A stretch of 64,000 nucleotides of DNA from Woeseiaceae bacterium (GTDB lineage: Bacteria; Pseudomonadota; Gammaproteobacteria; Steroidobacterales; Woeseiaceae): NCBI GenBank assembly GCA_030065915.1, contig JASJCQ010000006.1:1-64000 (forward strand), given 5' to 3'. Positions 34,219 to 42,627 of the stretch are shown here, in pieces. The notes below the pieces were generated by a model, which was not told where the DNA came from, made no database searches, and saw nothing but the letters and a program-made list of their open reading frames with translations. Numbering within the stretch: position 1 is the stretch's first letter; every line of letters starts with the position of its first letter. Made by a program: the position numbers and the translations under genes.

Positions 34219-34371
34219 CCCGCCGGGCTGGCGGTCGACGGAGGGCACCCGATCGACTCGGCTGGATGCTTTGGCTGCCGCGACGGGAAAACGCCGTCAC
34301 CCGCATGATCGCTTTACAGCGTCTTGAGCGGCTCCCATACTTACCCTCCCCGCAAACTCAGGATGAATGAC

Positions 34372-34554
34372 ATGGACGGACTCGGTGTATTTGGCATCAT
34401 CCACCTGGCAATCGTCGTGTATGCCTTTATGCAGATCTTTGGCAGCACCGCGAGCAGTGGCAGAAAGGTGCTTTGGGTCATTATCGTCGCCGTCTTCCCG
34501 GTCGTCGGAATCATTGCCTGGTATTTCATAGGGCCAAGGTCCGCGAGCAGGTAG
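34372..34554 (+). CDS. Small two-helix PLDc_N domain membrane protein
   Basis: This 60-residue protein has two hydrophobic helices joined by a short loop: GIIHLAIVVYAFMQIF, then SSGRKVLWVIIVAVFPVVGIIAWYFIGPR. This matches the phospholipase-D-nuclease N-terminal domain that precedes the catalytic part in cardiolipin synthases and also exists as free small proteins. I prefer the ATG at 34372 because AGGA lies eight bases upstream. The ATG at 34363 would add MND but has no spaced ribosome site. Function unknown. Confidence 0.75.
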   Translation: MDGLGVFGIIHLAIVVYAFMQIFGSTASSGRKVLWVIIVAVFPVVGIIAWYFIGPRSASR

Positions 34555-34667
34555 TCAGCGCCCAGCCTTTGCTTTCCTACCCGACAGCTTGCCTTAGAAA
34601 GAGCCTTATCTGGCTGCAGACGCTGGCGACACGACACCTCGTTACGAACTGAAACAGAATTTAGTTG

Positions 34668-34700
34668 AAGTTTAAACTTTATTAGTTTAGGTTTAAACTT
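34668..34700 (+). promoter_or_regulatory. Tandem operators upstream of the MarR gene
   Basis: AAGTTTAAACTT at 34668-34679 is a perfect 12-bp palindrome. A second copy, AGGTTTAAACTT at 34689-34700, has a perfect 8-bp core. The centres are 21 bases apart, two helical turns, so two dimers would bind the same face. The block TTTAAACTTTATT is repeated exactly. They end 20 bases before the MarR start codon, which fits autorepression. Confidence 0.75.
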
Positions 34701-34719
34701 TATTGCCTGAATACCTGCC

Positions 34720-35217
34720 ATGAACGAGCCAAGACTGAGCCGATTACAGGCTTCCAGCTGGATTGCGGTCGTCGAGACCTACCAGGAATGCAACCGGCGT
34801 TACTCAGCAATGCTTCGCGAATTCGACCTGACCGTGCCGCAGTTCGACGTTCTCAACGCGATTCACAGCCTTGGCGACGATGCACTGCCGAAACGCATCG
34901 CGGAGCGGATGCTCGTCACCCGGGGCAACGTGTCCGGCGTGCTGAACAGGCTGCAGGAGCATGACCTGATCGTCACGCGGCAGACTCTACGTGACAGACG
35001 CTCGTTCGTCTGCGAGCTGACACCGGCCGGCCGGAAGCTGTTTGAAGCTGCGAGAAGCGCCGCCGCTTTGTTTATCGAGGAACAATTGTCGCCTTTTGAT
35101 GCGGACGAGATGCGCAACATCGAGGACAAGATGCGCACGATGAAAGCGCACCTGCAAACGCTCGATCCCGTTGCGATCGCGCTGCGGGCGAAGACCAATA
35201 AGGAACAAGTCGCATGA
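34720..35217 (+). CDS. MarR-family transcriptional regulator
   Basis: This 165-residue protein has the winged-helix layout of MarR: LTVPQFDVLNAIHSLGDDALPKRIAERMLVTRGNVSGVLNRLQEHDLIVTR spans the recognition helix and leads into the wing RQTLRDRRSFVCELTPAGRKLFE. The helices at either end should form the dimer interface. Its stop overlaps the hydrolase start in an ATGA, so the two are cotranscribed. The tandem palindromes just upstream are the likely autoregulatory sites. A MarR regulator coupled to a hydrolase suggests response to a toxic ester or phenolic ligand, which is inference. Confidence 0.92.
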   Translation: MNEPRLSRLQASSWIAVVETYQECNRRYSAMLREFDLTVPQFDVLNAIHSLGDDALPKRIAERMLVTRGNVSGVLNRLQEHDLIVTRQTLRDRRSFVCELTPAGRKLFEAARSAAALFIEEQLSPFDADEMRNIEDKMRTMKAHLQTLDPVAIALRAKTNKEQVA

Positions 35218-35993
35218 ATGAACTGAGACCGCCGCCACGCTCCGCACTGATCGGGGAGACGCGCGCCCTGCTCGAAGCCGGGCGGATGATACTGTCACTG
35301 ACCGCCGCGCAGCTAAACAAGCCCCGCAGCCAAGACGAACGGCTCATCATCGTACTGCCGGGCTTCGGCGCAGACGATCGGCACACTGCGCCGCTCAGGC
35401 ACTTCCTTCGCAAACAGGGATACGTTGTCGAAGGCTGGGGCATGGGCAGAAACAGGGCCGGACAGGACATGCCGAATAGTCTGGAACTGCTTTCCGATCG
35501 CTGGCCGGTCGAGGTAAGGGAAAACTACCAGGGAGAGGCCGCGGTTCCCTGCCTGGTCGACCGCTTTGTTGAGCACGCGCGTGAACGCCAGAGCCAGTCG
35601 GGACGGAACATCGTACTCATAGGCTGGAGCCTCGGCGGATACATCGCCCGCGAAGTCGCACGGGACCTGCCGGATACCGTTGAGCAGGTGATTACGCTGG
35701 GCTCGCCTGTCGTCGGCGGCCCGAAATACACGGCAACCGGTCGTTACTTCGCCCGGCAGGGTGCAGACCTCGACTGGATCGAGGCCATGATCGAAAAACG
35801 CGAGATCAATCCGATTCACCAGCCGATGACGATGATCTACAGCAAATCCGACGGGATCGTCTCCTGGCCTGCCGCGATCGACCGCTTCAACCGGAACGTT
35901 GAGCACATCGAAGTGAACGGCTCTCACCTGGGCATGGCTTTTAATCCCAGCGTCTGGTCGCACATTCTCGATGCATTGCAGCAGGACGAATAG
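35214..35993 (+). CDS. Alpha/beta hydrolase (esterase/lipase-like)
   Basis: This 259-residue protein has the alpha/beta hydrolase fold. LIIVLPGFGADDRHTAPLRHFL gives the oxyanion-side strand, and IVLIGWSLGGYIAREVARDLP is the nucleophile elbow (GWSLGG). YSKSDGIVSW carries the acidic residue and VNGSHLGMAFNPSVW the histidine. LGSPVVGGPKYT follows the elbow, as in PGAP1- and lipase-like families. There is no signal peptide. Translational coupling with MarR places it under the same control. The substrate is unknown. Confidence 0.85.
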   Translation: MNELRPPPRSALIGETRALLEAGRMILSLTAAQLNKPRSQDERLIIVLPGFGADDRHTAPLRHFLRKQGYVVEGWGMGRNRAGQDMPNSLELLSDRWPVEVRENYQGEAAVPCLVDRFVEHARERQSQSGRNIVLIGWSLGGYIAREVARDLPDTVEQVITLGSPVVGGPKYTATGRYFARQGADLDWIEAMIEKREINPIHQPMTMIYSKSDGIVSWPAAIDRFNRNVEHIEVNGSHLGMAFNPSVWSHILDALQQDE

Positions 35994-36055
35994 ACACGGA
36001 GTGGCGCGCCCCAGCGGTAACGACCTGTAGCGCCGTAGCCGCAGCGCGTTTAGGC

Positions 36056-36061
36056 TACAAT
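36056..36061 (+). promoter_or_regulatory. Putative -10 hexamer of the PhnD/histidine-kinase operon
   Basis: TACAAT lies eight bases before the ATG at 36070, so transcription would begin at or next to the start codon. The -35 region is not recognisable. The same hexamer occurs in the same place before the GT2 gene at 18616. Confidence 0.3.
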
Positions 36062-36069
36062 GCCCTGCG

Positions 36070-36960
36070 ATGAGCACCGGAACTCGAAGCCATAAGGCGG
36101 GATCTGTGGTACGGCATCCGTTGCTAGTACTGCTCGCGCTGTTTGCGCTGGCGTCCTGCCAGAACGACCAACTGTCTGCCCCGGAGACGCTGGTGGTCAG
36201 CGTGCTCCCCGACCAGTCCCGGGAAGAGCTGACTTCGCGGTTCGCGCCACTGATGAGCTACCTCGAGGCGACGACAGGCCAGTCATTAACGCTGGTACTC
36301 GCCGATGACTACGCAACGCTGTTGCAGTCGTTCATAGACGGGGAAGTTCACTTGGCTTTCTTCGGCGGGGCAACCTTCGTGCAAGCCGAGGCAGCGGTCA
36401 ATGCGGATCCTCTCGTAATGAGAGACACGGATATTGCATTTCGCAGTTGCTACGTCACAAGGGATGACGACCCACGCTCTTCTCTCGAGGACTATAGGGG
36501 CGGCTCCTTCAGTTTCGGGTCCAGCCTGTCGACTTCAGGCCACCTGATGCCGCGCTATTTCATGCAACGATTCGGTGTTATCCCGGAGCAACTCTTCTCA
36601 AGCATCGAACATTCGCGCACGCACTTTGAAACGGCGCAAAAGGTGGTTAGCGGTTCCGTTGAGATCGGCGTCATGAACTGCTCTATCCTGGAAGAGGCCC
36701 TGAGCGCAGGCACTTTGTCGGATGATCAAATCCGGATACTGGCCAAAACGCCAGCCTACGTGAATTACACTTGGGCGATCCAGGACCACATCAATGAAGA
36801 CCTGAAGACGGCCCTCGTCGATGCCTTCCTGGCGCTCGATATCGCAAGAGCAGAGCACGAGGCGATACTCATGCCACTGAGGGCGCATGTGTTTCTTCCG
36901 GCAGGCCACGCAGACTTTGAAGACATACGTCGGGCGGTGCTGGCGCTATCTGAAGACTAG
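36070..36960 (+). CDS. PhnD-like phosphate/phosphonate-type solute-binding lipoprotein
   Basis: This 296-residue protein has a lipoprotein signal ending LALASC, with the Cys near residue 31. It shows the PhnD fold markers: LVVSVLPDQSREELTSRFAPLMSYLEATTG, VHLAFFGGATFVQA, FSFGSSLSTSGHLMPRYFM and EIGVMNCSI. No permease or ATPase gene is adjacent, so it is unlikely to feed an ABC importer here. It sits two bases from the start of a membrane histidine kinase. By analogy with binding-protein-dependent sensors, it probably presents its ligand to that kinase. The ligand is unknown and need not be phosphonate. Confidence 0.85.
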   Translation: MSTGTRSHKAGSVVRHPLLVLLALFALASCQNDQLSAPETLVVSVLPDQSREELTSRFAPLMSYLEATTGQSLTLVLADDYATLLQSFIDGEVHLAFFGGATFVQAEAAVNADPLVMRDTDIAFRSCYVTRDDDPRSSLEDYRGGSFSFGSSLSTSGHLMPRYFMQRFGVIPEQLFSSIEHSRTHFETAQKVVSGSVEIGVMNCSILEEALSAGTLSDDQIRILAKTPAYVNYTWAIQDHINEDLKTALVDAFLALDIARAEHEAILMPLRAHVFLPAGHADFEDIRRAVLALSED

Positions 36961-36962
36961 TT

Positions 36963-38786
36963 ATGTCACGAGGAGAAAATCGCAGCAGAAGCCGAGAGCT
37001 GTTGGCCTATATGTACATCATGGTCACAGGGGTGTTCATTCTCGCCGCTGTCGTGTTGTTGTCACTGTTCTCTATCCAGGACGTCGAACTCGACGCCCGC
37101 GACCGCGTCACCTTCTTCCACCTGAAATCGTCGGCTATCGCCCAGGAACTTCGCCAGAACGTTCGCGAGCTTGACCACATCTTCGTTCCGCACGCGCATG
37201 TCGAGGGTGACACGACGCACGGAAGCCAAGTACATGCAGCGCTGGATCAGCAAGTACTGATTACCTCGATCGCCATCAATGCTGACAGACTGAACGTTCT
37301 GCAGGAAGAATTCGGCGGCTCCGCATTCAGCGCGACTCTTGGCAGGATCAATTCTCGAGTCCAGCAGTTGGATGAGCTCGCCTCCTCCAGGCCTTCCGCA
37401 GAGAGAGCCGACCGGTTTACACAGTCGCTGGAGCACTCAGCGCTGCAGCTGGCGAGACTGCACATCGTCGCGGCGGAAAAAGCGCTCGCCAACCTGGACA
37501 GCAATGCAAGGACGCAGCCATTCTATGTGGCTCTTTTGGCATTTGCCGCCACCACCGCATTAATTGTCGCATTCACGATGCGCCTGGTCCGGGGCTCCAT
37601 CGCCCGTGAGGCGGAAGCACGTCGCGCCCTGGAGCTTAGCCGGGAACAGCTGCACCACATGCAGAAACTCGACGCCCTGGGCCAGCTGGTAGGCGGCGTT
37701 GCGCACGACTTCAACAACTTGTTGACCGCAATCCTCGGGCAGACGAACCAGCTCCTGAAGAACACCGAGGACGATAAATCCCGCAGCAGCCTGGAGCAGA
37801 TTCACAAGGCATCCAGCCAGGCCGCCAATCTCACCCGGCAGCTGCTCGCATTCAGCCGCATGCAGCCCGTAGAAACCCAGGTCTTCCACATCGACGACTT
37901 GATGAATGACCTGGATGGCATGCTGAGGCGCATGATCGGCGAAGACATTTCGCTGGAGATTCAGCTGGGCTGCTGTCAGCCGCCGGTCGAGATGGACCCG
38001 ACACAACTGCGTCAGGTCATCCTGAATCTCGCCAGCAACGCGCGGGACGCGATGCCGCGCGGCGGTCGCATCACGATAATCACCGGTGACGTCGAAATCG
38101 AACCCGGCGACAAACAGGAGCTGGGTCCGGGCCGCTACGTGAAGATCGTTATCAACGACACCGGCGTCGGCATGACGACAGAGACCTGTGAACGTGTGTT
38201 CGAGCCCTTCTTCACAACCAAGCCAATGGGTCGTGGAACCGGGTTGGGGCTGTCAACGGTGCATGGGATCATCCACGCAGCCAACGGCAGCATCAGTGTC
38301 AGCAGCCAGCTTGGAACCGGCACCCAGTTCACGATATTGCTGCCGGCATCAGACAAGGAAGCCGTCTCGCTGGCCGACAAGCCGGTCGAACAGACCTCGC
38401 CAACAGGCACCGAGACCGTACTCATCGTCGAAGATGAGGAGATGATCCGGACGATGCTCAAGGAAGGCCTTAAGCAATACGGCTACAAGGTCCTTACAGC
38501 AAACGATGCATACGAAGGACTGGAATACTGCACCGGTGAGCAAGGCGATATCGATGTACTCATTTCGGACGTCATCATGCCGCAGATAAACGGCGCGGAG
38601 TTCCTCGACGAGGCGCGCCGCCTGCAGCCTGCCGCTGCCTGCATCCTGATGTCCGGCTACACCGATAACGTGCTGCAGGACAGTGGCCTAGAGCTCGGCA
38701 AGGTTCCGCTGCTGCAGAAGCCTTTTGAGATTGAGAAGCTGGCACGTATGGTCAGGAACCAGCTGGACCAACGCTCAGCAGCCTAG
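36963..38786 (+). CDS. Hybrid sensor histidine kinase with periplasmic sensor and receiver domain
   Basis: The protein has 607 residues: helix at about 15-38, periplasmic helical domain 40-190, helix at 187-208, HisKA with GGVAHDFNNLLTAILGQ (phospho-acceptor H248), and HATPase with NLASNARDAM (N box), NDTGVGM and GRGTGLGLSTVHGI. A C-terminal receiver follows with VLIVEDEE and LISDVIMP (phospho-acceptor D536). The H-box form HDFNNLL is that of the PAS-HisKA family used in many hybrid kinases. No response regulator with a DNA-binding output is adjacent, so the phosphorelay must end elsewhere. The operon with the PhnD-like protein suggests sensing of a bound periplasmic solute. Confidence 0.92.
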   Translation: MSRGENRSRSRELLAYMYIMVTGVFILAAVVLLSLFSIQDVELDARDRVTFFHLKSSAIAQELRQNVRELDHIFVPHAHVEGDTTHGSQVHAALDQQVLITSIAINADRLNVLQEEFGGSAFSATLGRINSRVQQLDELASSRPSAERADRFTQSLEHSALQLARLHIVAAEKALANLDSNARTQPFYVALLAFAATTALIVAFTMRLVRGSIAREAEARRALELSREQLHHMQKLDALGQLVGGVAHDFNNLLTAILGQTNQLLKNTEDDKSRSSLEQIHKASSQAANLTRQLLAFSRMQPVETQVFHIDDLMNDLDGMLRRMIGEDISLEIQLGCCQPPVEMDPTQLRQVILNLASNARDAMPRGGRITIITGDVEIEPGDKQELGPGRYVKIVINDTGVGMTTETCERVFEPFFTTKPMGRGTGLGLSTVHGIIHAANGSISVSSQLGTGTQFTILLPASDKEAVSLADKPVEQTSPTGTETVLIVEDEEMIRTMLKEGLKQYGYKVLTANDAYEGLEYCTGEQGDIDVLISDVIMPQINGAEFLDEARRLQPAAACILMSGYTDNVLQDSGLELGKVPLLQKPFEIEKLARMVRNQLDQRSAA

Positions 38787-38792
38787 CAGGCG

Positions 38793-38815
38793 CCCGCGAA
38801 TCCTCCGGTCGCGGG
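38793..38815 (+). terminator. Hairpin after the kinase gene, no T-run
   Basis: CCCGCGA (38793-38799) pairs with TCGCGGG (38809-38815) over a nine-base loop, seven bases after the stop. No T-run follows, so it may be a Rho-dependent end or a 3' stabiliser and not a true intrinsic terminator. Confidence 0.35.
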
Positions 38816-38911
38816 GAACTTAATGACGAGATGCGCGCTCTCACCCCTGTGGCTGTAATCCGCACGCAGGTGTAAGGTTACGCCTCAAAAAAAAGAACAA
38901 GGGGAAAAACC

Positions 38912-40408
38912 ATGGATCGACGCAGGTTTCTCGGTTCGTCTATCGCAGCAGCCGTCGCGGCGACGGTTCCGGCTCGCGCAGAATGGGAAGACGTCTTATA
39001 CCGACCGACGAAAGTCGAATCCGATCTCGCCGCCGTCAAACTGGATGGAAGCGAGTTCACACTCAAGCAGGCCGAGGTCCAGGAACTCAGCGACAGCCTG
39101 AAAGGCAAGCTCTGGCTTCCGGGATCGGAGGCCTACGACGAAGCTCGCACCCTGCTCGAGCCGTCATTCGACAAGCACCCGGCGTTTGTCGTTCAGCCGA
39201 CGGGGCCGGCAGACATCAGCAGTGCCGTCCGGTTCGCCCGGGATCATGATCTGCTCACGGCAGTGAAATGCGGCGGCCACAGCAGCTCGGGCAAGTCGAG
39301 CTGTGATGGCGGCATGCAGATCGACCTGTCGACCTACCGCGACGTTTACGTCGACCCAATCGAGAAGACCGCGAGGGTTGCCGGCGGCAGCCTGCTCGGT
39401 GAACTGGATCATGAGGCCATGTCGCATGGCCTGGTCACAACGGCGGGCACGGTATCGCACACGGGTGTCGGCGGTCTGACACTCGGCGGCGGCTTCGGGC
39501 GAGTCGCGAGGCGATTCGGGCTCACGATCGATAACGCACTGGAATTCGATATTGTCACGGCCGACGGTAAGCTGCGACGCGCAAGCCCCGAGCAGAACGC
39601 AGACCTCTTCTGGGCACTGCGCGGGGGCGGCGGTAACTTCGGGGTCGTCACGTCATTCAAGTTCCAGCTGCATCCCATGCGGCGCCAGGTCATGAACGGA
39701 AGCGTCATTTACCCGTTCGCCGAAGCCAAGCAGATCGCCCGGTTCTTCGGCGAATACGCAGAAGCTGCGCCGGATGAACTGGATACGAGCTTCTTCATGG
39801 GATCGCAGCCGGGCGGACAACCCGCTGCCGTGGTCAGCATCACGTTCAGCGGCGACCCCGGCAAGGCGGAGGCATTGATGGCACCGATGCTGAAGGCTGG
39901 CACCGTGATCCAGAATACAATCGCTCCGCAAGACTACGTAGCAGTTCAGCGATCAGGTGACTATAACGATATTCGAGCGAATGGCGCTTACATGAAAACA
40001 GGATTCTGTGGTCCATTCGAGGGCAAGCTCATAGACGACGCCATCGATAACTTCGAAGTCTCCGATACACGCGCAACCTGGTTCGGTACACAGCAGTCCG
40101 GCGGCAAGATCGGGCGCGTTTCCAACGAAGCGACCGCTTTCGCGCATCGGGAGGCCCGCCACAACCTGCTGTCGTTCGTCTCCTGGAAGATGGGCGAGGA
40201 CCCTGCAGACCACATCAAGTACATCAAGGCGCACTGGGAACACATGGAGCCGCACACCCAGGGCTTTTACACTAATGACGTATTCGATGAGACGCAGACC
40301 CAGGTCAACAGCAATTACCGCGGCAACTTCGCACGACTGCTGAAGATCAAGCAGGAATACGACCCGACCAACCTGTTCCGCCTCAACGCCAATATTCGAA
40401 GCACCTGA
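38912..40408 (+). CDS. Tat-exported FAD-linked oxidase, berberine-bridge-enzyme (BBE) type
   Basis: This 498-residue protein has a twin-arginine signal at its N-terminus (MDRRRFLGSSIAAAVAATVPARA). The FAD-binding domain shows AVKCGGHSSSG with H123, the usual 8-alpha-histidyl FAD attachment site, and TVSHTGVGGLTLGGGFGRVARRFGLT. The second covalent Cys of bicovalent BBE enzymes is replaced by His or Thr, so monocovalent FAD is likely. The C-terminal BBE segment NYRGNFARLLKIKQEYDP is present. It should oxidise a sugar, alcohol or secondary metabolite in the periplasm. The ribosome site ACAAGGGG lies before the ATG. No obvious partner gene is adjacent. Confidence 0.88.
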   Translation: MDRRRFLGSSIAAAVAATVPARAEWEDVLYRPTKVESDLAAVKLDGSEFTLKQAEVQELSDSLKGKLWLPGSEAYDEARTLLEPSFDKHPAFVVQPTGPADISSAVRFARDHDLLTAVKCGGHSSSGKSSCDGGMQIDLSTYRDVYVDPIEKTARVAGGSLLGELDHEAMSHGLVTTAGTVSHTGVGGLTLGGGFGRVARRFGLTIDNALEFDIVTADGKLRRASPEQNADLFWALRGGGGNFGVVTSFKFQLHPMRRQVMNGSVIYPFAEAKQIARFFGEYAEAAPDELDTSFFMGSQPGGQPAAVVSITFSGDPGKAEALMAPMLKAGTVIQNTIAPQDYVAVQRSGDYNDIRANGAYMKTGFCGPFEGKLIDDAIDNFEVSDTRATWFGTQQSGGKIGRVSNEATAFAHREARHNLLSFVSWKMGEDPADHIKYIKAHWEHMEPHTQGFYTNDVFDETQTQVNSNYRGNFARLLKIKQEYDPTNLFRLNANIRST

Positions 40409-40414
40409 TGCGCT

Positions 40415-40448
40415 GTCGCTGTCCCGCAGGGTGATGCGGGACAGCGAC
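40415..40448 (+). other. Perfect 14-bp inverted repeat between the BBE and S9 peptidase genes
   Basis: GTCGCTGTCCCGCA (40415-40428) pairs perfectly with TGCGGGACAGCGAC (40435-40448) over a six-base loop. It begins six bases after the BBE stop and ends 28 bases before the peptidase ATG. There is no T-run, so an intrinsic terminator of ordinary form is unlikely. It could be a Rho-protected 3' end or processing site. Confidence 0.6.
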
Positions 40449-40476
40449 GCTCAGACTCAACTCCCAAGGAAACACT

Positions 40477-42543
40477 ATGAAATTTGAAAGGAATGTTCTC
40501 ATGCTGCTTGTCGCCGTCGGGCTGGCGGGCTGCGGACAGTCGGAAGAACCGGCTGTCGAAGCGGTCAGCAAGGCGAGCCTGGATGACTTTGAGCTGGTCG
40601 ACCGCAGCGTCTACTTCGGCAACCCGGAAAGAACCCAGGGCAGGATCAGCTCGGACGGCAAAATGATGAGCTTCATCGCGCCTCTCGATGGCGTCCTGAA
40701 TCTGTGGGTGGCGCCGCTCGGTGACTTCGATGCGGCAAAACCGCTGACGAACGACAAGCTGCGCGGGATCGGCGGCCACCAGTGGGCATTGAACGGCAAG
40801 AACGTACTCTATGTTCGCGATACCGGCGGTAATGAAGACTTCCATATTTACTCCGTCGATCTCGACGGTGGCGAGGCCATCGACCTGACCCCGTATGAGA
40901 ATATTCGCGGGACCTTTGTCGGCAGCAGCCACCGTCATCCGGACGAATACCTGATCGGCATCAACAACCGAGACCCGCAATGGCACGATGTCTGGCGGGT
41001 CAATGTTACGACCGGCGAGAAGACACTGGTCGAAGAGCACAATCGTTTCGGGCAGTTGGTCGCGGACCTCGACCTCAACATCCGACTCGCCACCGCGCCG
41101 ACGCCGGACGGCGGGACCCAGGTCTTCAAGAAAACTGACGAAGGTGACTGGCAGGAGATCTTCAAGATCGAACCTGAGGACGCGCTGACGTCCGGCCCTC
41201 TCGGTTTCACCGAGGACAACGAGCACTTCCTGATGCTCGATAGTTCGGGCCGCGACAAGACGGCGCTGCTTAGAGTGAACATCAATACGGATGAGCGCGA
41301 GATTCTCGCCGAGGGTGACGTTGCGGATATCAGCCAGATACTCGCCGATCCGGTAACGAACGAACCGCTGGCTTATAGCGTTGAACACAAGAAGCGTGAA
41401 TGGACCGCCATGGCCGACTCAGTCGCTGGCGATCTTGACAGGCTGCGGGCGCTGAACGGATCCGTGTCCGTCTTGTCACAGACCAGGGACAACAGCCTGT
41501 GGATGGTAGCGAGCGACGGCTCGACGGAGCCGCTGACGTATTACTCCTATGACCGGGCCGCCGGTGAGCTGACAAAGCTGTTTGCCGCGAGGCCGGAGGT
41601 CAACGCGCTGCCGCTAAACGTCATGCATCCGCTGTCTATCCAGTCTCGTGACGGCCTCGAACTCGTGTCTTACCTGACCCTGCCGCCGCACGTCGATCCT
41701 GACGGAGATGGCCGGCCCGACGAGGCGGTACCGATGGTGCTCGTTGTACACGGCGGTCCGTGGGCGCGAGATTCCTATGGCTACTCGAGCTGGTCACAGT
41801 GGTTGTCGAATCGCGGCTTTGCCGTAATGAACGTCAACTATCGTGGCTCGACGGGCTTTGGCAAGGGTTTCCTGAATGCGGGCAATCGTGAGTGGGCTGC
41901 GGCGATGCATGACGATCTGATCGACGCCGTCGACTGGGCCGTCGAAGAGGGGATCGCGCAGCGCGACAAGGTTGCCATTGCGGGCGGCTCCTACGGCGGC
42001 TACGCGACGCTGGTCGGGCTTACATTCACGCCCGATACATTCGCCTGCGGCGTCGATATCGTTGGCCCGTCCAACCTGGTCACGTTGATCCAGAGCATCC
42101 CGCCTTACTGGAAGCCTTTCCTGGACACGTTCACGCTCCGTGTTGGCGATATCTCGACGGAAGAAGGCCAGAAGTTCCTGCGATCGAGGTCACCGCTGTA
42201 CAAAGCCGACCAGATCTCCAAGCCTTTGCTCATCGGTCAGGGTGCCAACGACCCGCGCGTGAAGCAGCCGGAAGCCGACCAGATAGTCGCGGCAATGGAG
42301 GAAAATCAGCTGCCCGTTACCTACGTTCTTTACCCGGACGAAGGACACGGCTTTGCACGGCCTGAGAACCGTGAGTCCTTCTACGCCATCATGGAGACAT
42401 TCCTCGCGGATTGCCTGGACGGCCGTTCGCAGCCGATGGAAGGCGCGTTCGAGGGCTCATCGACAATGGTGCCGTCGGGTGCTGAATTCGTGACCGGACT
42501 GGTCGAAGCGATGGAAGGTTTCGAACCGGTCATCAAGAAGTAG
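40477..42543 (+). CDS. S9 family prolyl-oligopeptidase-like serine peptidase, lipoprotein
   Basis: The protein has 688 residues, with lipoprotein signal LVAVGLAGCGQ and Cys at about residue 20. The first 400 residues form the beta-propeller that gates S9 enzymes (repeats such as NVLYVRDTGGNEDFHIYSVD). The alpha/beta hydrolase domain follows, with HGGPWARD (oxyanion), GGSYGGYATL (nucleophile S505), GQGANDPRVK (Asp) and PDEGHGFARPENR (His). It matches the S9C/acylaminoacyl-peptidase or DPP group that trims oligopeptides. It should be lipid-anchored facing the periplasm. The ribosome site AAGGAA lies before the ATG. Confidence 0.93.
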   Translation: MKFERNVLMLLVAVGLAGCGQSEEPAVEAVSKASLDDFELVDRSVYFGNPERTQGRISSDGKMMSFIAPLDGVLNLWVAPLGDFDAAKPLTNDKLRGIGGHQWALNGKNVLYVRDTGGNEDFHIYSVDLDGGEAIDLTPYENIRGTFVGSSHRHPDEYLIGINNRDPQWHDVWRVNVTTGEKTLVEEHNRFGQLVADLDLNIRLATAPTPDGGTQVFKKTDEGDWQEIFKIEPEDALTSGPLGFTEDNEHFLMLDSSGRDKTALLRVNINTDEREILAEGDVADISQILADPVTNEPLAYSVEHKKREWTAMADSVAGDLDRLRALNGSVSVLSQTRDNSLWMVASDGSTEPLTYYSYDRAAGELTKLFAARPEVNALPLNVMHPLSIQSRDGLELVSYLTLPPHVDPDGDGRPDEAVPMVLVVHGGPWARDSYGYSSWSQWLSNRGFAVMNVNYRGSTGFGKGFLNAGNREWAAAMHDDLIDAVDWAVEEGIAQRDKVAIAGGSYGGYATLVGLTFTPDTFACGVDIVGPSNLVTLIQSIPPYWKPFLDTFTLRVGDISTEEGQKFLRSRSPLYKADQISKPLLIGQGANDPRVKQPEADQIVAAMEENQLPVTYVLYPDEGHGFARPENRESFYAIMETFLADCLDGRSQPMEGAFEGSSTMVPSGAEFVTGLVEAMEGFEPVIKK

Positions 42544-42566
42544 ACCACACGGTCCCGGTATAACGG

Positions 42567-42601
42567 CCGGGCGGACATCGACGTCGTTCGTGGCCGCCCG
42601 G
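42567..42601 (+). other. Hairpin after the S9 peptidase gene
   Basis: CCGGGCGG (42567-42574) pairs with CCGCCCGG (42594-42601) over a 19-base loop, between the peptidase stop and the PLP-enzyme start. It is followed by TCTCTCC instead of a T-run. It may act as a weak terminator. Confidence 0.35.
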
Positions 42602-42627
42602 TCTCTCCGCTTTACAGCGAGGAGACG

